64,000 nt of DNA from Sphingomonas sp. S2-65. Lineage in GTDB: Bacteria > Pseudomonadota > Alphaproteobacteria > Sphingomonadales > Sphingomonadaceae. Positions 19,310 to 28,102 of this stretch are shown in pieces; the first letter of the stretch is position 1; each line of letters starts with the position of its first letter. The notes under the pieces are model-generated. The model made no database searches. It was not told where the DNA came from and was given only the letters and a program-made list of their open reading frames with translations. The DNA is taken from contig NZ_CP090953.1 of the NCBI RefSeq assembly GCF_021513175.1, positions 2,042,501 through 2,106,500 on the forward strand. Direction: 5' to 3'. Position numbers and translations under genes: made by a program.

Positions 19310-21511
19310 TCAGGCGGCGTTGCGGTGTTCGGTTACGTGCCGGCTCGCTCGGGTTTGCGCGAATTGGTCGAGTGCGCGGGTGAAGGACGGCATGACCATG
19401 CCGCGTTCGCTTGCCAGCGCGGCGTTGGCCGGGCGCTTGGCCTTCCAGCCCAGCGCTTCGCCCGGGACCGCGTCGACCAGGCTGGGATCGAGGCCGGTCG
19501 CTTCGGCGACGCGCACCGCGAACTCGGCCCAGCTGAGCGCTTGGTCGTTGGCGAGGTGCCAGATGCCGTCGGCGCCGTCGATCAGCAGGTCGAGCACCGC
19601 GTTGCAGAGATGCGGTACATAAGTGGGGGTGACGATCGAATCCGACGCTGCGGCGAAGCGCTGGCCGCGGCCGAGGGTCTCGACGACATGCACCGGGAAG
19701 TTGTGCGGATCGTGCGGCGAGAAGAACGCGGCGGTGCGGACCATCAAATGTTTGCCGGGCAGCGCGGCGATGCGGGCCTCGGCCTGCGCCTTGCTGCGGC
19801 CATAGACGCCCAGCGGCGCGGGCGCGTCGGCTTCGACATAAGCGCGGCCGGCGGCGCCGTCGAACACCAGGTCGCTGGAGAAGCCGACCGTGGGGATGCC
19901 GCGCCGGGCACAGGCTTCGGCCAGGCGAACGGCGCCGTCGGCATTGGCGGCCATGCAGGCGGCGGGATCGTCCTCGGCGTCGTCGACGCGGACCCAGCCG
20001 GCGGCGTTGATCACCGCCCAGGGCTTGGTGCGGTCGAGCGCGGCATCGATGCTCGCCGGGTCGGCCAGGTCGAGCTCGGTGCGGCTGGTGAGGACGTGGA
20101 CGATGTCGCGGTGCGCGGCATAGCGGGCGAACGCCTGGCCGAGCGTGCCGGTGGCGCCGGCGATCAGCACCGGCGGCGAGTTGCCGAGGTCGGTCCATTT
20201 GGGGGACAGCAGATGCTCGCGCATCGGCGCCGGGCGGCGGGTTATCGGATGTTCGATGCGGATGTTGCGGCGCCACCAGCCCTGGCCGGCCATCACCGGA
20301 TGCTTCGGCGCGTCGGAGCCCAGCCCCTTGAGCAGCGGGACCATCGCGGTTTCGCGCAGGCTGCCGGCGCTGACGTCCCACACGCCGGGTTCGTAGACGC
20401 CGGGGCGCGTGAGCAAGGTGTTCCAGCCGCAGCTGCCGAACAGCGCCCAGCTGGTCACAGCGCGCAGATCGACACCCTCGGCGCGCAGGCGGTGCGCCGC
20501 GTCCCAGGCGTCCGCCATCCAGCGCATCTGCTCCTCGCGGGTACAGCCATTATGCGCTTCGGTGATGGCGATCGGGATGTTGTAGCGCTCCCAGGTCTCG
20601 CGCAGCACGCCGATGAAGCCGGGCGGCGGGGGCGTGAGGACGCGGATCGCCTCGGTATCGGCGAATTGCTGGCGGCCATTGCCGCCGCGGGTGTGCGCGG
20701 GATAGCGCTGGACGCGGTGATCGAGGAAGCGGTCGCTGGTGAGGTAATGGTTCACGCCGATGACGTCGGGCGGGCACGGCGTGTCGGCGATGGCGCGCAG
20801 CCGATCCTCAAACCCCAGCCCGCACAGCCGCTTCCACAAATCGTGCGCGGGGGTGACGCGGCCGCACAGCAGGTCCCAGCTCATCCAGCGGCGGGCATTG
20901 TCATAGGCGGCCTGCTGGCGCACCGCGGTGGTGGAAAAGGTGCGGCCGAGATCGTCGGTCTGGATCAGCTGGGCGTGGGGGATCACCGCGCGGATCGCCT
21001 GCATCGACAGGCGCACCGCGTCGATCTGGTTGAGCAGCACGTGCCAGAAGGACCGCTCGTTCTGAGTGTGCGGATACCAATGGCCGTAGAGCGCGGAGAA
21101 GCGGGCGGTGGTCACCGGTTCGTTGACCGGGGTCCATTCGGTGATCCAGGGATAGCGCTCGGCGACGGCGCGGGCGTGCCTGGCGAGGCCCGGGGCGAAG
21201 CTGTCCGAGAGCATGTCGGTGTAGCGCGGGCCGCTGCCATGGTGGCACAAGCCGGCGATCGGGCGGATGCCGAGGGTGCGCAGGCGGGCGAGGCGGCGGT
21301 CGCTCCAGCGCCAGTCGTGCTGGTCGGGATCGTCGGGCGAGATCCGCTCCCACAGCACCGGATAGCGGACCGCGGCGAGGCCGAGATCGGCCATGCGGTC
21401 GAGATCGTCCTCGCGGTCATGGTGGCCGCTGAGCACCGACTGGTCTTGGAAGTGGTCGCCGATGCGGTTCACGGTGCACTCCGGACCGCCCCAGAGTTCT
21501 AGATGATCCAC
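19310..21511 (-). CDS. GH1-like domain fused to RmlD-type dTDP-4-dehydrorhamnose reductase
   Basis: A 733-residue two-domain protein. Residues ~1-450 are a GH1-like barrel with WTPVNEPVTTARF as the acid/base motif and AITEAHNGCTRE as the nucleophile motif, both more canonical than in the neighbouring GH1 gene. Residues ~465-715 are an extended short-chain reductase of the RmlD family with GATGTLGQAFARYA as the nucleotide-binding loop and YGRSKAQAE as the Tyr-x-x-x-Lys catalytic pair. The GTG at 21511 is chosen because AGGGGAG precedes it by about seven bases; the frame runs open 75 bp further upstream without a better site. It is divergent from the GT-GLF gene. The fusion links glycan cleavage or transfer with nucleotide-sugar reduction. 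Confidence 0.82.
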   Translation of the reverse strand: MDHLELWGGPECTVNRIGDHFQDQSVLSGHHDREDDLDRMADLGLAAVRYPVLWERISPDDPDQHDWRWSDRRLARLRTLGIRPIAGLCHHGSGPRYTDMLSDSFAPGLARHARAVAERYPWITEWTPVNEPVTTARFSALYGHWYPHTQNERSFWHVLLNQIDAVRLSMQAIRAVIPHAQLIQTDDLGRTFSTTAVRQQAAYDNARRWMSWDLLCGRVTPAHDLWKRLCGLGFEDRLRAIADTPCPPDVIGVNHYLTSDRFLDHRVQRYPAHTRGGNGRQQFADTEAIRVLTPPPPGFIGVLRETWERYNIPIAITEAHNGCTREEQMRWMADAWDAAHRLRAEGVDLRAVTSWALFGSCGWNTLLTRPGVYEPGVWDVSAGSLRETAMVPLLKGLGSDAPKHPVMAGQGWWRRNIRIEHPITRRPAPMREHLLSPKWTDLGNSPPVLIAGATGTLGQAFARYAAHRDIVHVLTSRTELDLADPASIDAALDRTKPWAVINAAGWVRVDDAEDDPAACMAANADGAVRLAEACARRGIPTVGFSSDLVFDGAAGRAYVEADAPAPLGVYGRSKAQAEARIAALPGKHLMVRTAAFFSPHDPHNFPVHVVETLGRGQRFAAASDSIVTPTYVPHLCNAVLDLLIDGADGIWHLANDQALSWAEFAVRVAEATGLDPSLVDAVPGEALGWKAKRPANAALASERGMVMPSFTRALDQFAQTRASRHVTEHRNAA

Positions 21512-21632
21512 GCGCTCGCTCCCCTTGGTGCCAGGCTGCACTGCGGTTCCACGACCGACAACGGTGCGCCGTGCGAATCGTTGCACTTGCGATCGAGTCC
21601 CGCGAAGAACTTCGCCCTAAATAAACCTACAT

Positions 21633-21647
21633 CAACTCAAGGAGTTG
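21633..21647. promoter_or_regulatory. palindrome in divergent promoter region
   Basis: caactc-aag-gagttg is a perfect 6-bp inverted repeat in the AT-richer 209-bp region between the divergent GH1-RmlD and GT-GLF genes. Location and symmetry suit a regulator site; no matching regulator is identified. Confidence 0.35.
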
Positions 21648-21720
21648 TAGTCCTGCGCAATCGGAACTTTCGCAGGAACTCTCCGTTCTTCTTGTTCATT
21701 CATCAGCAAGGTTCCCATTT

Positions 21721-24117
21721 ATGCAGCCATCGAGCCTGCCTGCCGTTCCTTCTCTCAGCGCTACGAAGGGACCCGGCACGTCCGGCACGACGCTGATCTG
21801 CTTCAGCCATTTGCGGTGGGACTTCGTGTTTCAGCGCCCGCAGCACCTGATGACGCGCTTCGCCCGCGACAGCCGGGTGGTGTTCTGGGAAGAGCCGCGG
21901 ACCGACGTGGCCGGCGCCACGCAGCCGCGGCTTGCCACGCGGGTGTGCGCGCAGAGCGGCGTGGTGGTCGCCATTCCCGAATTCCCGGTCGGCTTCGACC
22001 GCGCGAACGAGACCGAGACGCTGAAGGACCTGCTCGACGCCTTCATGGGGCGCGAGGAAGGGCCGCTGGTCCGCTGGTACTACACCCCGATGATGCTGCC
22101 TTTCTCCGAGCATCTCGCCGCCGAGTGCGTGGTCTATGACTGCATGGACGAGCTGGCGAACTTCAAGGGCGCGCCGCCCGAGCTGCTGCCGCTCGAGACC
22201 CGGCTGCTGCAACAGGCCGACCTGGTGTTCACCGGCGGCTACAGCCTGTACGAGGCCAAGCGCGACCGGCACCCGAACATCCACCCCTTCCCCTCCAGCG
22301 TCGAAGTCGCGCATTTCGCCAAGGCGCGCAGCGAGGGCGTCGATCCCGCCGACCAGCGCGCGCTGCCGCGGCCGCGCTTCGGCTTCTATGGCGTGGTGGA
22401 CGAGCGGATGGACCTCCCGCTGCTCGCGGCATTGGCCGACGCGCGCCCCGAATACTCGATCGTCGTAGTCGGGCCGGTGGTGAAGATCGCGCCCGAGGAC
22501 CTGCCGCAGCGGCCGAACCTCCATTACCCCGGCGGCAAGAGCTATGCCGAGCTGCCCGACTATCTGCGCGGCTGGGACGTGGCGCTGATGCCGTTCGCGA
22601 TCAACGAGGCGACGCGCTTCATCAGCCCGACCAAGACCCCCGAATATCTCGCCGCCGGCAAGACGGTGGTGTCGACGCCGATCACCGACGTGATCCGCCA
22701 TTATGGCGACATCGACGCGGTGAAGATCGCCGGATCGCCCGAGGAATTCATCGCGGCGTGCGACGCGGCGCTGGAACTGTCGCGCACCGAGGGCGCGTGG
22801 CGGACCCAGGTCGACGAGACGCTGGCCCAGATCTCGTGGGACAATACCGCGCAGGGCATGTGGGAGCTTATCGACGGTACGCTTATCAAGGCCGAGCATG
22901 TCCAGCCGATCGTGTCGCCGACGCGCTACCCGGCCGAGCATGCCAAGCATTATGACGTGATGGTCGTCGGCGCGGGCTTTGCCGGCGCAGTGATGGCCGA
23001 GCGGCTGGCGTCGCAATCCAACCTGAAGGTGCTGGTGGTCGACCGGCGCCCGCATATCGCCGGCAACGCGTTCGATCACCTGGATGCCGCGGGCGTGCTG
23101 ATGCACCAATATGGCCCGCACATCTTCCACACCAATTCGCAGGAAATCGTCGACTATCTGTCGCAGTTCACCGACTGGCGGCCCTACGAGCACCGCGTGC
23201 TGGCGCAGGTCGACGGGCAGCTGGTGCCGATCCCGATCAACCGGACGACGCTGAACAAGCTGTACGACCTGGACCTCAAGACCGACGAGGAAGCCGCGGC
23301 GTACCTCGCCTCCCGCGCGGAACCGGTGGCGGAGATCAAGACCTCGGCCGATGTCGTCGTCTCGGCGGTGGGCCAGGAACTCTATGAGAAGTTCTTCCGC
23401 GGCTATACCCGCAAGCAATGGGGCATGGACCCGTCGGAGCTCGACAAGGCAGTGACCGCGCGCGTGCCGACCCGGACCAACACCGACGACCGCTATTTCA
23501 ACGACAGCTTCCAGGCGATGCCGCTGGAGGGCTATACCAAGATGTTCGAGCGGATGCTCGACCATCCCAATATCGACCTGTTGCTGGGTGTCGACTATAC
23601 GCAGGTGCGCGAGGCCTATACCCATGATCACCTGGTCTTCACCGGGCCGATCGACGAGTATTTCGGCTTCCGCTATGGCAAGCTGCCCTACCGCTCGCTG
23701 AAGTTCGAGCACCAGACGATCGACCAGGAGTGGTTCCAGGACGTCGCGGTGGTGAATTATCCCAACGAAAAGGTGCCGTACACGCGGATCACCGAATACA
23801 AGTATCTGACCGGGCAGACCTCGCCCAAGACGAGCATCACCTACGAATATCCGGCGGCGGAGGGTGACCCCTATTACCCGATCCCGCGCGAGGAGAACCA
23901 GGCGCTGTTCAAGCGCTACGAGGCGCTGGCGCTGGCGCAGAGCGATGTGACCTTCGTCGGGCGGCTGGCGACGTATCGCTATTACAACATGGACCAAGTG
24001 GTCGGGCAGGCGCTGGCGACCTACCGCAAGCAGTTCGCGGCGAAGCAGCCGGCGGCGAAGACGGTCGCGGCTTCGGCAGCGGCGACGGTGGCAAGCAGCT
24101 CGATCGCGGCGGAGTAA
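21721..24117 (+). CDS. glycosyltransferase fused to UDP-galactopyranose mutase
   Basis: A 798-residue bifunctional protein. Residues ~20-390 form a GT-B-like glycosyltransferase (opening ICFSHLRWDFVFQRPQHLM; donor-side TKTPEYLAAGKTVVSTP). After a short linker, residues ~412-770 are a UDP-galactopyranose mutase: FAD loop VMVVGAGFAGAVMAERLA, then QYGPHIFHTNS, the FRGYTRKQWG segment and the RVPTRTNTDDRYF region. The mutase interconverts UDP-galactopyranose and UDP-galactofuranose, and the fused transferase may use that product or a related sugar. AAGG lies ten bases before the ATG. It is divergent from the GH1-RmlD fusion, so both may serve one surface polysaccharide. Confidence 0.85.
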   Translation: MQPSSLPAVPSLSATKGPGTSGTTLICFSHLRWDFVFQRPQHLMTRFARDSRVVFWEEPRTDVAGATQPRLATRVCAQSGVVVAIPEFPVGFDRANETETLKDLLDAFMGREEGPLVRWYYTPMMLPFSEHLAAECVVYDCMDELANFKGAPPELLPLETRLLQQADLVFTGGYSLYEAKRDRHPNIHPFPSSVEVAHFAKARSEGVDPADQRALPRPRFGFYGVVDERMDLPLLAALADARPEYSIVVVGPVVKIAPEDLPQRPNLHYPGGKSYAELPDYLRGWDVALMPFAINEATRFISPTKTPEYLAAGKTVVSTPITDVIRHYGDIDAVKIAGSPEEFIAACDAALELSRTEGAWRTQVDETLAQISWDNTAQGMWELIDGTLIKAEHVQPIVSPTRYPAEHAKHYDVMVVGAGFAGAVMAERLASQSNLKVLVVDRRPHIAGNAFDHLDAAGVLMHQYGPHIFHTNSQEIVDYLSQFTDWRPYEHRVLAQVDGQLVPIPINRTTLNKLYDLDLKTDEEAAAYLASRAEPVAEIKTSADVVVSAVGQELYEKFFRGYTRKQWGMDPSELDKAVTARVPTRTNTDDRYFNDSFQAMPLEGYTKMFERMLDHPNIDLLLGVDYTQVREAYTHDHLVFTGPIDEYFGFRYGKLPYRSLKFEHQTIDQEWFQDVAVVNYPNEKVPYTRITEYKYLTGQTSPKTSITYEYPAAEGDPYYPIPREENQALFKRYEALALAQSDVTFVGRLATYRYYNMDQVVGQALATYRKQFAAKQPAAKTVAASAAATVASSSIAAE

Positions 24118-24120
24118 GCA

Positions 24121-24250
24121 CCCCCCGGGGCACGGGAGGGGGACCATGCGTCAGCATGGTGGAGGGGGACCGCCACGGGCGGGGCCGCTTGTGGTGAGCC
24201 CCCTCCACCCCTCGCTGCGGGAGCGGCCTCCCTCCCCGTTCCAGGGAGAA
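24121..24250. repeat. GC-rich palindromic intergenic repeat (type 1)
   Basis: Between the convergent GT-GLF and ung genes: gcacgggagggggaccatgc ... gagccccctccacccctcgc ... ctccctccccgttccaggga. The arms are inverted and match the type 1 family. It could terminate transcription from both sides. Confidence 0.68.
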
Positions 24251-24256
24251 TTTGAT

Positions 24257-24952
24257 TCAGAGTTCCGGCAGCGCCCAGTCGATGGGTTTTTGGCCGTGGC
24301 TTTCCAGAAAGGCGTTGGCCTTCGAAAAATGCCTGGAGCCGAAGAAGCCGGTGTGCGCCGATAGCGGCGAGGGGTGTGGAGCCTTGAGCACCAGGTGGCG
24401 GCCGCCGCGGTCGGTGGAGTCGACGAACGCCGCCTTTTTCTGCGCGTAGCTGCCCCAAAGCATGAACACGACGGGTTCGGGCCGGGCGTTGACCAGGCGG
24501 ATCACGGCGTCGGTGAAGCGCTCCCAGCCGCGGCCCTGGTGCGCGGCGGCGCGGGCCATTTCGACGGTGAGGACGGCGTTGAGCAGGAGCACGCCCTGTT
24601 GCGCCCAATGTTCGAGGAAGCCGTGGCGCGCGCGGGGGATGCCGAGGTCGCTTTCCAGCTCCTTGTAGATGTTGACCAGGCTGGGCGGGGTACGCGTGCC
24701 GGGCTGTACCGAGAAGCACAGCCCGTGCGCCTGGCCTTCGCCGTGATAGGGGTCCTGGCCGAGGATCACGACGCGGACCTGCTCCAGGGGCGTCAGGTCT
24801 AGCGCGCGGAACCAGTCGGAGCCCGGCGGGAAGATGCGCTTGCCTGCGGCTTTCTCGGCCAGGAGGAATTCGCGCAGCGCGGCCATGTACGGGCTGGCGA
24901 ATTCGTCGCGCAGCGGGTCGAGCCAGCTTGGGTGCAGTTTAACCTCGGCCAT
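24257..24952 (-). CDS. ung: uracil-DNA glycosylase
   Basis: A 231-residue family 1 UDG that removes uracil from DNA in base excision repair. It contains the water-activating motif [14 protein letters not shown] (catalytic Asp near 65), the uracil-binding LLNAVLTVE segment and the minor-groove loop [15 protein letters not shown] with the catalytic histidine. Length is normal. The ATG at 24952 (MAEVKLH) is preferred to one six codons upstream because the family begins at this point, though both lack a strong ribosome-binding site. It is divergent from an ATP-dependent DNA ligase gene, another repair function, with 47 bp between starts. Confidence 0.92.
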   Translation of the reverse strand: MAEVKLHPSWLDPLRDEFASPYMAALREFLLAEKAAGKRIFPPGSDWFRALDLTPLEQVRVVILGQDPYHGEGQAHGLCFSVQPGTRTPPSLVNIYKELESDLGIPRARHGFLEHWAQQGVLLLNAVLTVEMARAAAHQGRGWERFTDAVIRLVNARPEPVVFMLWGSYAQKKAAFVDSTDRGGRHLVLKAPHPSPLSAHTGFFGSRHFSKANAFLESHGQKPIDWALPEL

Positions 24953-24999
24953 GGCGGCGCTGTTCCGCAACCCGGGGCGGGCGTCAACGTTTGGCTGGG

Positions 25000-26022
25000 A
25001 TGATCGACGCGATCGAACCGATGGAAGCCAAGCTGGTCGAGGCGCTGCCCGAGGGCGATGGCTGGCAGTTCGAACCCAAATGGGACGGCTTTCGCTGCCT
25101 GGTGTTCAAGAAGGGCAGCGAGGTCGCGCTGCACTCCAAGTCGGGCAAGCCGTTGGGGCGCTATTTCCCCGAAATCGTCGCGGGCATTGCGGCGCTGAAA
25201 GTCGACCAGGTGGTGCTCGACGGCGAGTTGCTGATCCCGGTCGGCCCGACACTGTCGTTCGAGGCGCTACAGATGCGGCTGCACCCGGCCGAAAGCCGCA
25301 TCCGCAAATTGTCGGCCGAGACGCCGGCGCGGCTGATGCTGTTCGACTGCCTGGCGCTGGAGGGGCGGATGCTGGCCGAAGCGCCCCTGGCCGAACGGCG
25401 CGGTGTGCTCGAAGCGTTTCATGCCGCGCATGGCAACGCGATGCTGCGCCTGTCGCCGCGGACGCAGGACGGCGCGACGGCGCAGAAATGGCTGGATGCC
25501 GCGGGCGGAGCGCTGGACGGTGTCGTCGCCAAGCGGCTGGAGGAGACGTACCGGCCAGGCGAGCGGGCGATGCTGAAGGTCAAGCGGCTGCGCAGCGCCG
25601 ACTGCGTGGTGGGTGGCTTCCGCTATGCCACCAAGAAACGCGAGGTGGGATCGCTGCTGCTCGGGCTGTTCGACGAGGCCGGGCTGCTGCACCATGTCGG
25701 CTTCACCTCGGGGCTCGCCGCGGCGGACCGGCCGGCGCTGACGGTGCAACTGGAAGGGTTGGTGGAGGCGCCGGGGTTCACCGGCGATGCCCCGGGCGGG
25801 CCGAGCCGCTGGTCGACCGAGCGATCGGCGGAGTGGCAGCCGCTGCGCACCGAACTGGTGGCGGAGGTGCGGTACGACCATGTCAGCGGGCGGCGGTTCC
25901 GGCACGGCACCGGGTTCCTGCGCTGGCGGCCGGACAAGGCGCCGCGGCAATGCACGATGGAGCAATTGGGCGAGGAAGCGCGGCCGGCGGTGGTGGAGGC
26001 TGCGCTGGCGGAGGTGGGGTGA
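25000..26022 (+). CDS. ATP-dependent DNA ligase (LigC-like)
   Basis: A 340-residue nucleotidyltransferase plus OB-fold ligase. The adenylated lysine lies in [12 protein letters not shown] (motif I, near residue 27). Other ligase motifs are LDGELLIP (III), LMLFDCLAL (IIIa), [11 protein letters not shown] (IV) and [16 protein letters not shown] (V). The short length and closing [15 protein letters not shown] segment fit bacterial LigC-type enzymes that act in stationary-phase or excision repair, not the NHEJ LigD fusion. No Ku or primase gene is adjacent. The start is uncertain: ATG at 25000 is used, with MEAKLVE at 25021 possible. It faces ung divergently. Confidence 0.86.
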   Translation: MIDAIEPMEAKLVEALPEGDGWQFEPKWDGFRCLVFKKGSEVALHSKSGKPLGRYFPEIVAGIAALKVDQVVLDGELLIPVGPTLSFEALQMRLHPAESRIRKLSAETPARLMLFDCLALEGRMLAEAPLAERRGVLEAFHAAHGNAMLRLSPRTQDGATAQKWLDAAGGALDGVVAKRLEETYRPGERAMLKVKRLRSADCVVGGFRYATKKREVGSLLLGLFDEAGLLHHVGFTSGLAAADRPALTVQLEGLVEAPGFTGDAPGGPSRWSTERSAEWQPLRTELVAEVRYDHVSGRRFRHGTGFLRWRPDKAPRQCTMEQLGEEARPAVVEAALAEVG

Positions 26023-26072
26023 TCTTTCCACATGGAATGAGGCTGGTCGGGCTGCGGCGCTTTCCGGCAACG

Positions 26073-26212
26073 GTGACACCCCTCCGTCAGCCCTTCGGGC
26101 TGCCACCTCCCCTTGCAGGGGAGGATAAGAAGAAATCTAGCTTGCCGATCTACCTGCGATCCTCCCCTGCAAGGGGAGGTGGCGCGCGTTAGCGCGTCGG
26201 AGGGGTGTCACC
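26073..26212. repeat. long GC-rich inverted repeat (type 1 variant)
   Basis: The ends gtgacacccctccg and cggaggggtgtcac are perfect inverted copies. Inside, cctccccttgcaggggagga and tcctcccctgcaaggggagg form a second inverted pair around ~30 bp of AT-richer sequence. This is the most complete copy of the dispersed element and the best model for its full structure. Confidence 0.78.
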
Positions 26213-26308
26213 CTCCGCAGTGAACTTCCACGCTACAAGCGTTCATACCTCCGTGGAGTCTTCCGCGCGCCCTTGCGGGGAAGGATGGGTATTGCGAAAA
26301 GCGTGCCC

Positions 26309-26680
26309 ATGCACATGAGCCATGACGCCGATGCGCCCGCTGCCGAGACGATCGGCTTCGACCAGTTCCTTGCCGTCGACATCCGCGTCGGCACGATCGT
26401 CGAGGCGCTGCCCTTTCCCGAAGCGCGCAAGCCTGCCTTCAAGCTGGTGATCGATTTCGGGCCGGCGATCGGGCGCAAGCGATCCTCGGCGCAGATCACC
26501 GAGCATTACCGGCTCGAGGAACTGGTCGGCACGCAGGTTGCCGCGGTGGTGAACTTTCCGCCGCGCCAGATCGGAAAAGTTATGTCCGAAGTGCTCACGC
26601 TCGGCTTTCCCGATGCCGACGGCAAGGTGGTGCTGGTGCGCCCGTCGGTGCCGGTGCCGAACGGCGGACGCCTGTTCTGA
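26309..26680 (+). CDS. CsaA-like tRNA-binding domain protein
   Basis: A 123-residue protein consisting of one EMAP/OB-fold tRNA-binding domain: FDQFLAVDIRVGTIVEALPF near the N-terminus, then KPAFKLVIDFGPAIGRKRSSAQ, and NFPPRQIGKVMSEVLTLGF, all hallmarks of the CsaA/YgjH family. These act as tRNA-binding or chaperone-like homodimers. The start is placed at MHMSHD (26309), although upstream ATGs exist. It stands alone between the repeat and an exported protein gene. Confidence 0.85.
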   Translation: MHMSHDADAPAAETIGFDQFLAVDIRVGTIVEALPFPEARKPAFKLVIDFGPAIGRKRSSAQITEHYRLEELVGTQVAAVVNFPPRQIGKVMSEVLTLGFPDADGKVVLVRPSVPVPNGGRLF

Positions 26681-26756
26681 CGAGCGTTTCAGCCGGCGTT
26701 GCCAGCCGCCGGGCGAAGGCATAGCCTCTCCGCAAACAAGAAGGGGAGAGAGAAGC

Positions 26757-27311
26757 ATGAAGGGACCGATCCTTGCCGTCATCGCGGCAACGGCGCTGAG
26801 CCTGACCGGAGCGGCGCGCGCCCAGGACAGCATCGAAAACAAGATCATCAACGTGCCCGCGCCGGCGGCCTTCACCGTCTATGGGCTGCGCGACACCCCA
26901 AAGGCGCGCAAGGACGCGAGCGTGCAGGGTGGGCAGGCGCTGCGGATCGTCGTGCCGGGCGGGTCCGACAAGCCCTACACGATCGGGCTGATCTCGCAGA
27001 TCACCAAGCCGGTGAAGAAGGGCGACGAGTTGGTTCTCGCCTTTTGGGGACGCAAGGCGAAGGGCGAGGCGGCCACCGCCAAGGTCGCCAACGTCCAAGT
27101 CTCACTCGCCAAGGAGCCCTACACGACCGTGTTCCGCGGCGAGGCCGAGGTCGGTCCCGAGTGGAAGATGTTCGACGTGAAGGGAACCGCCGACCGCGAC
27201 TATGCCGCGGGCGAGATCGTCGCGACGCTGCACCTGGCGACCGGCGACCACACGATAGATGTCGGCCCGGTGTTCGTGCTCGACATGAGCCCGAAAGCGG
27301 CCAGCCGGTAG
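26757..27311 (+). CDS. exported protein with carbohydrate-binding-like beta-sandwich
   Basis: A 184-residue protein with a clear Sec signal peptide (MKGPILAVIAATALSLTGAARA, cut after ARA). The mature part is beta-rich with a jelly-roll pattern (YTIGLISQITKPVKKGDELVLAFWGR and WKMFDVKGTADRDYAAGEIVATLHLA, each shown elsewhere only in part), resembling CBM4/9-type or galactose-binding-like domains attached to glycosidases. No catalytic residues are visible. AGGGGAGAGAG precedes the ATG. Whether it binds sugar is inference from fold pattern only. Confidence 0.6.
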   Translation: MKGPILAVIAATALSLTGAARAQDSIENKIINVPAPAAFTVYGLRDTPKARKDASVQGGQALRIVVPGGSDKPYTIGLISQITKPVKKGDELVLAFWGRKAKGEAATAKVANVQVSLAKEPYTTVFRGEAEVGPEWKMFDVKGTADRDYAAGEIVATLHLATGDHTIDVGPVFVLDMSPKAASR

Positions 27312-27312
27312 T

Positions 27313-28044
27313 TCAGGCGCGGACGGCGCTCAGCAGATAGTTGAGCGTCTCGTCCGCGGCGGTGACGAAGCCGCGCGCGGGCGAGAAGGTCAGTCCGGTG
27401 CGCGCGGTGACGCGCAGCCCGGCGGCTTCGAGCAATGCGATCAGTTCGTCGGGGGCGAGGAACTGGTTCCAGTCGTGCGTGCCCTTGGGGATGGCGCCGG
27501 TGCCTTCGCCGAAGGTGATCATCGCCAGGCGCGAGAGCGCCGTGCGATTGGGGGTGGAGAGGATCAGCAGGCCGCCTGGCGCCAGCGCGTTCGCGAGGCC
27601 GGCGACGAAGGCGGCCGGGTTCGTCACATGCTCGATTACTTCCATCGACGTGACGAGATCGAACCGGCGGTCGTGCAGATCCTCGATCCCGCAGGCGAGA
27701 TACTCGATCGGAAGGCCGGTGGCGGCGGCATGGGCCTGGGCGGCGCCGATATTCTCGGGCGCGGCGTCGAGGCCGGTGACGGTTGCGCCGAGCCGGGCGA
27801 GCGGCTCTGCGAGCAGGCCGGCGCCGCAGCCGACGTCGATCGCGGTCTTGCCGGCGAGCGGGGTGAAGCCGGCGGGATCGAGGTCCCAATGCGCGTTCGC
27901 CGCGTCGCGGATGAAGGTGAGCCGCGCGGGGTTGAGCCGGTGGAGCATCGCCGAGGAACCGCGCGGGTTCCACCAATCCGCGGCCAGCTTGCCGAAATGC
28001 GCAGCTTCGCGGGGGTCAATCGTTGCTTGAGTTGCGTTGGCCAT
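27313..28044 (-). CDS. ubiG: ubiquinone biosynthesis O-methyltransferase UbiG
   Basis: A 243-residue SAM-dependent methyltransferase that carries out the two O-methylations of the ubiquinone ring. Signatures are FGKLAADWWNPRG at the N-terminus, AIDVGCGAGLLAEPLARLGA as SAM motif I, SMEVIEHVTNPAAF, and the family-specific LSTPNRTALSRLAMI and GTHDWNQFL segments. Length and order are normal. It is divergent from aspartate kinase with 58 bp between starts, the arrangement common in sphingomonads and other alphaproteobacteria. Confidence 0.94.
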   Translation of the reverse strand: MANATQATIDPREAAHFGKLAADWWNPRGSSAMLHRLNPARLTFIRDAANAHWDLDPAGFTPLAGKTAIDVGCGAGLLAEPLARLGATVTGLDAAPENIGAAQAHAAATGLPIEYLACGIEDLHDRRFDLVTSMEVIEHVTNPAAFVAGLANALAPGGLLILSTPNRTALSRLAMITFGEGTGAIPKGTHDWNQFLAPDELIALLEAAGLRVTARTGLTFSPARGFVTAADETLNYLLSAVRA

Positions 28045-28102
28045 GGAGCCCCCCTATCAGGACGCCCCATCCTACCCAAGTCCCGGGGGACCCGACACAC
28101 CC

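Noticed and set aside
19250..21502. A 750-codon plus-strand frame opposite the GH1-RmlD gene
   Set aside because: No recognisable domain; the minus-strand gene has both GH1 motifs and the RmlD motifs.
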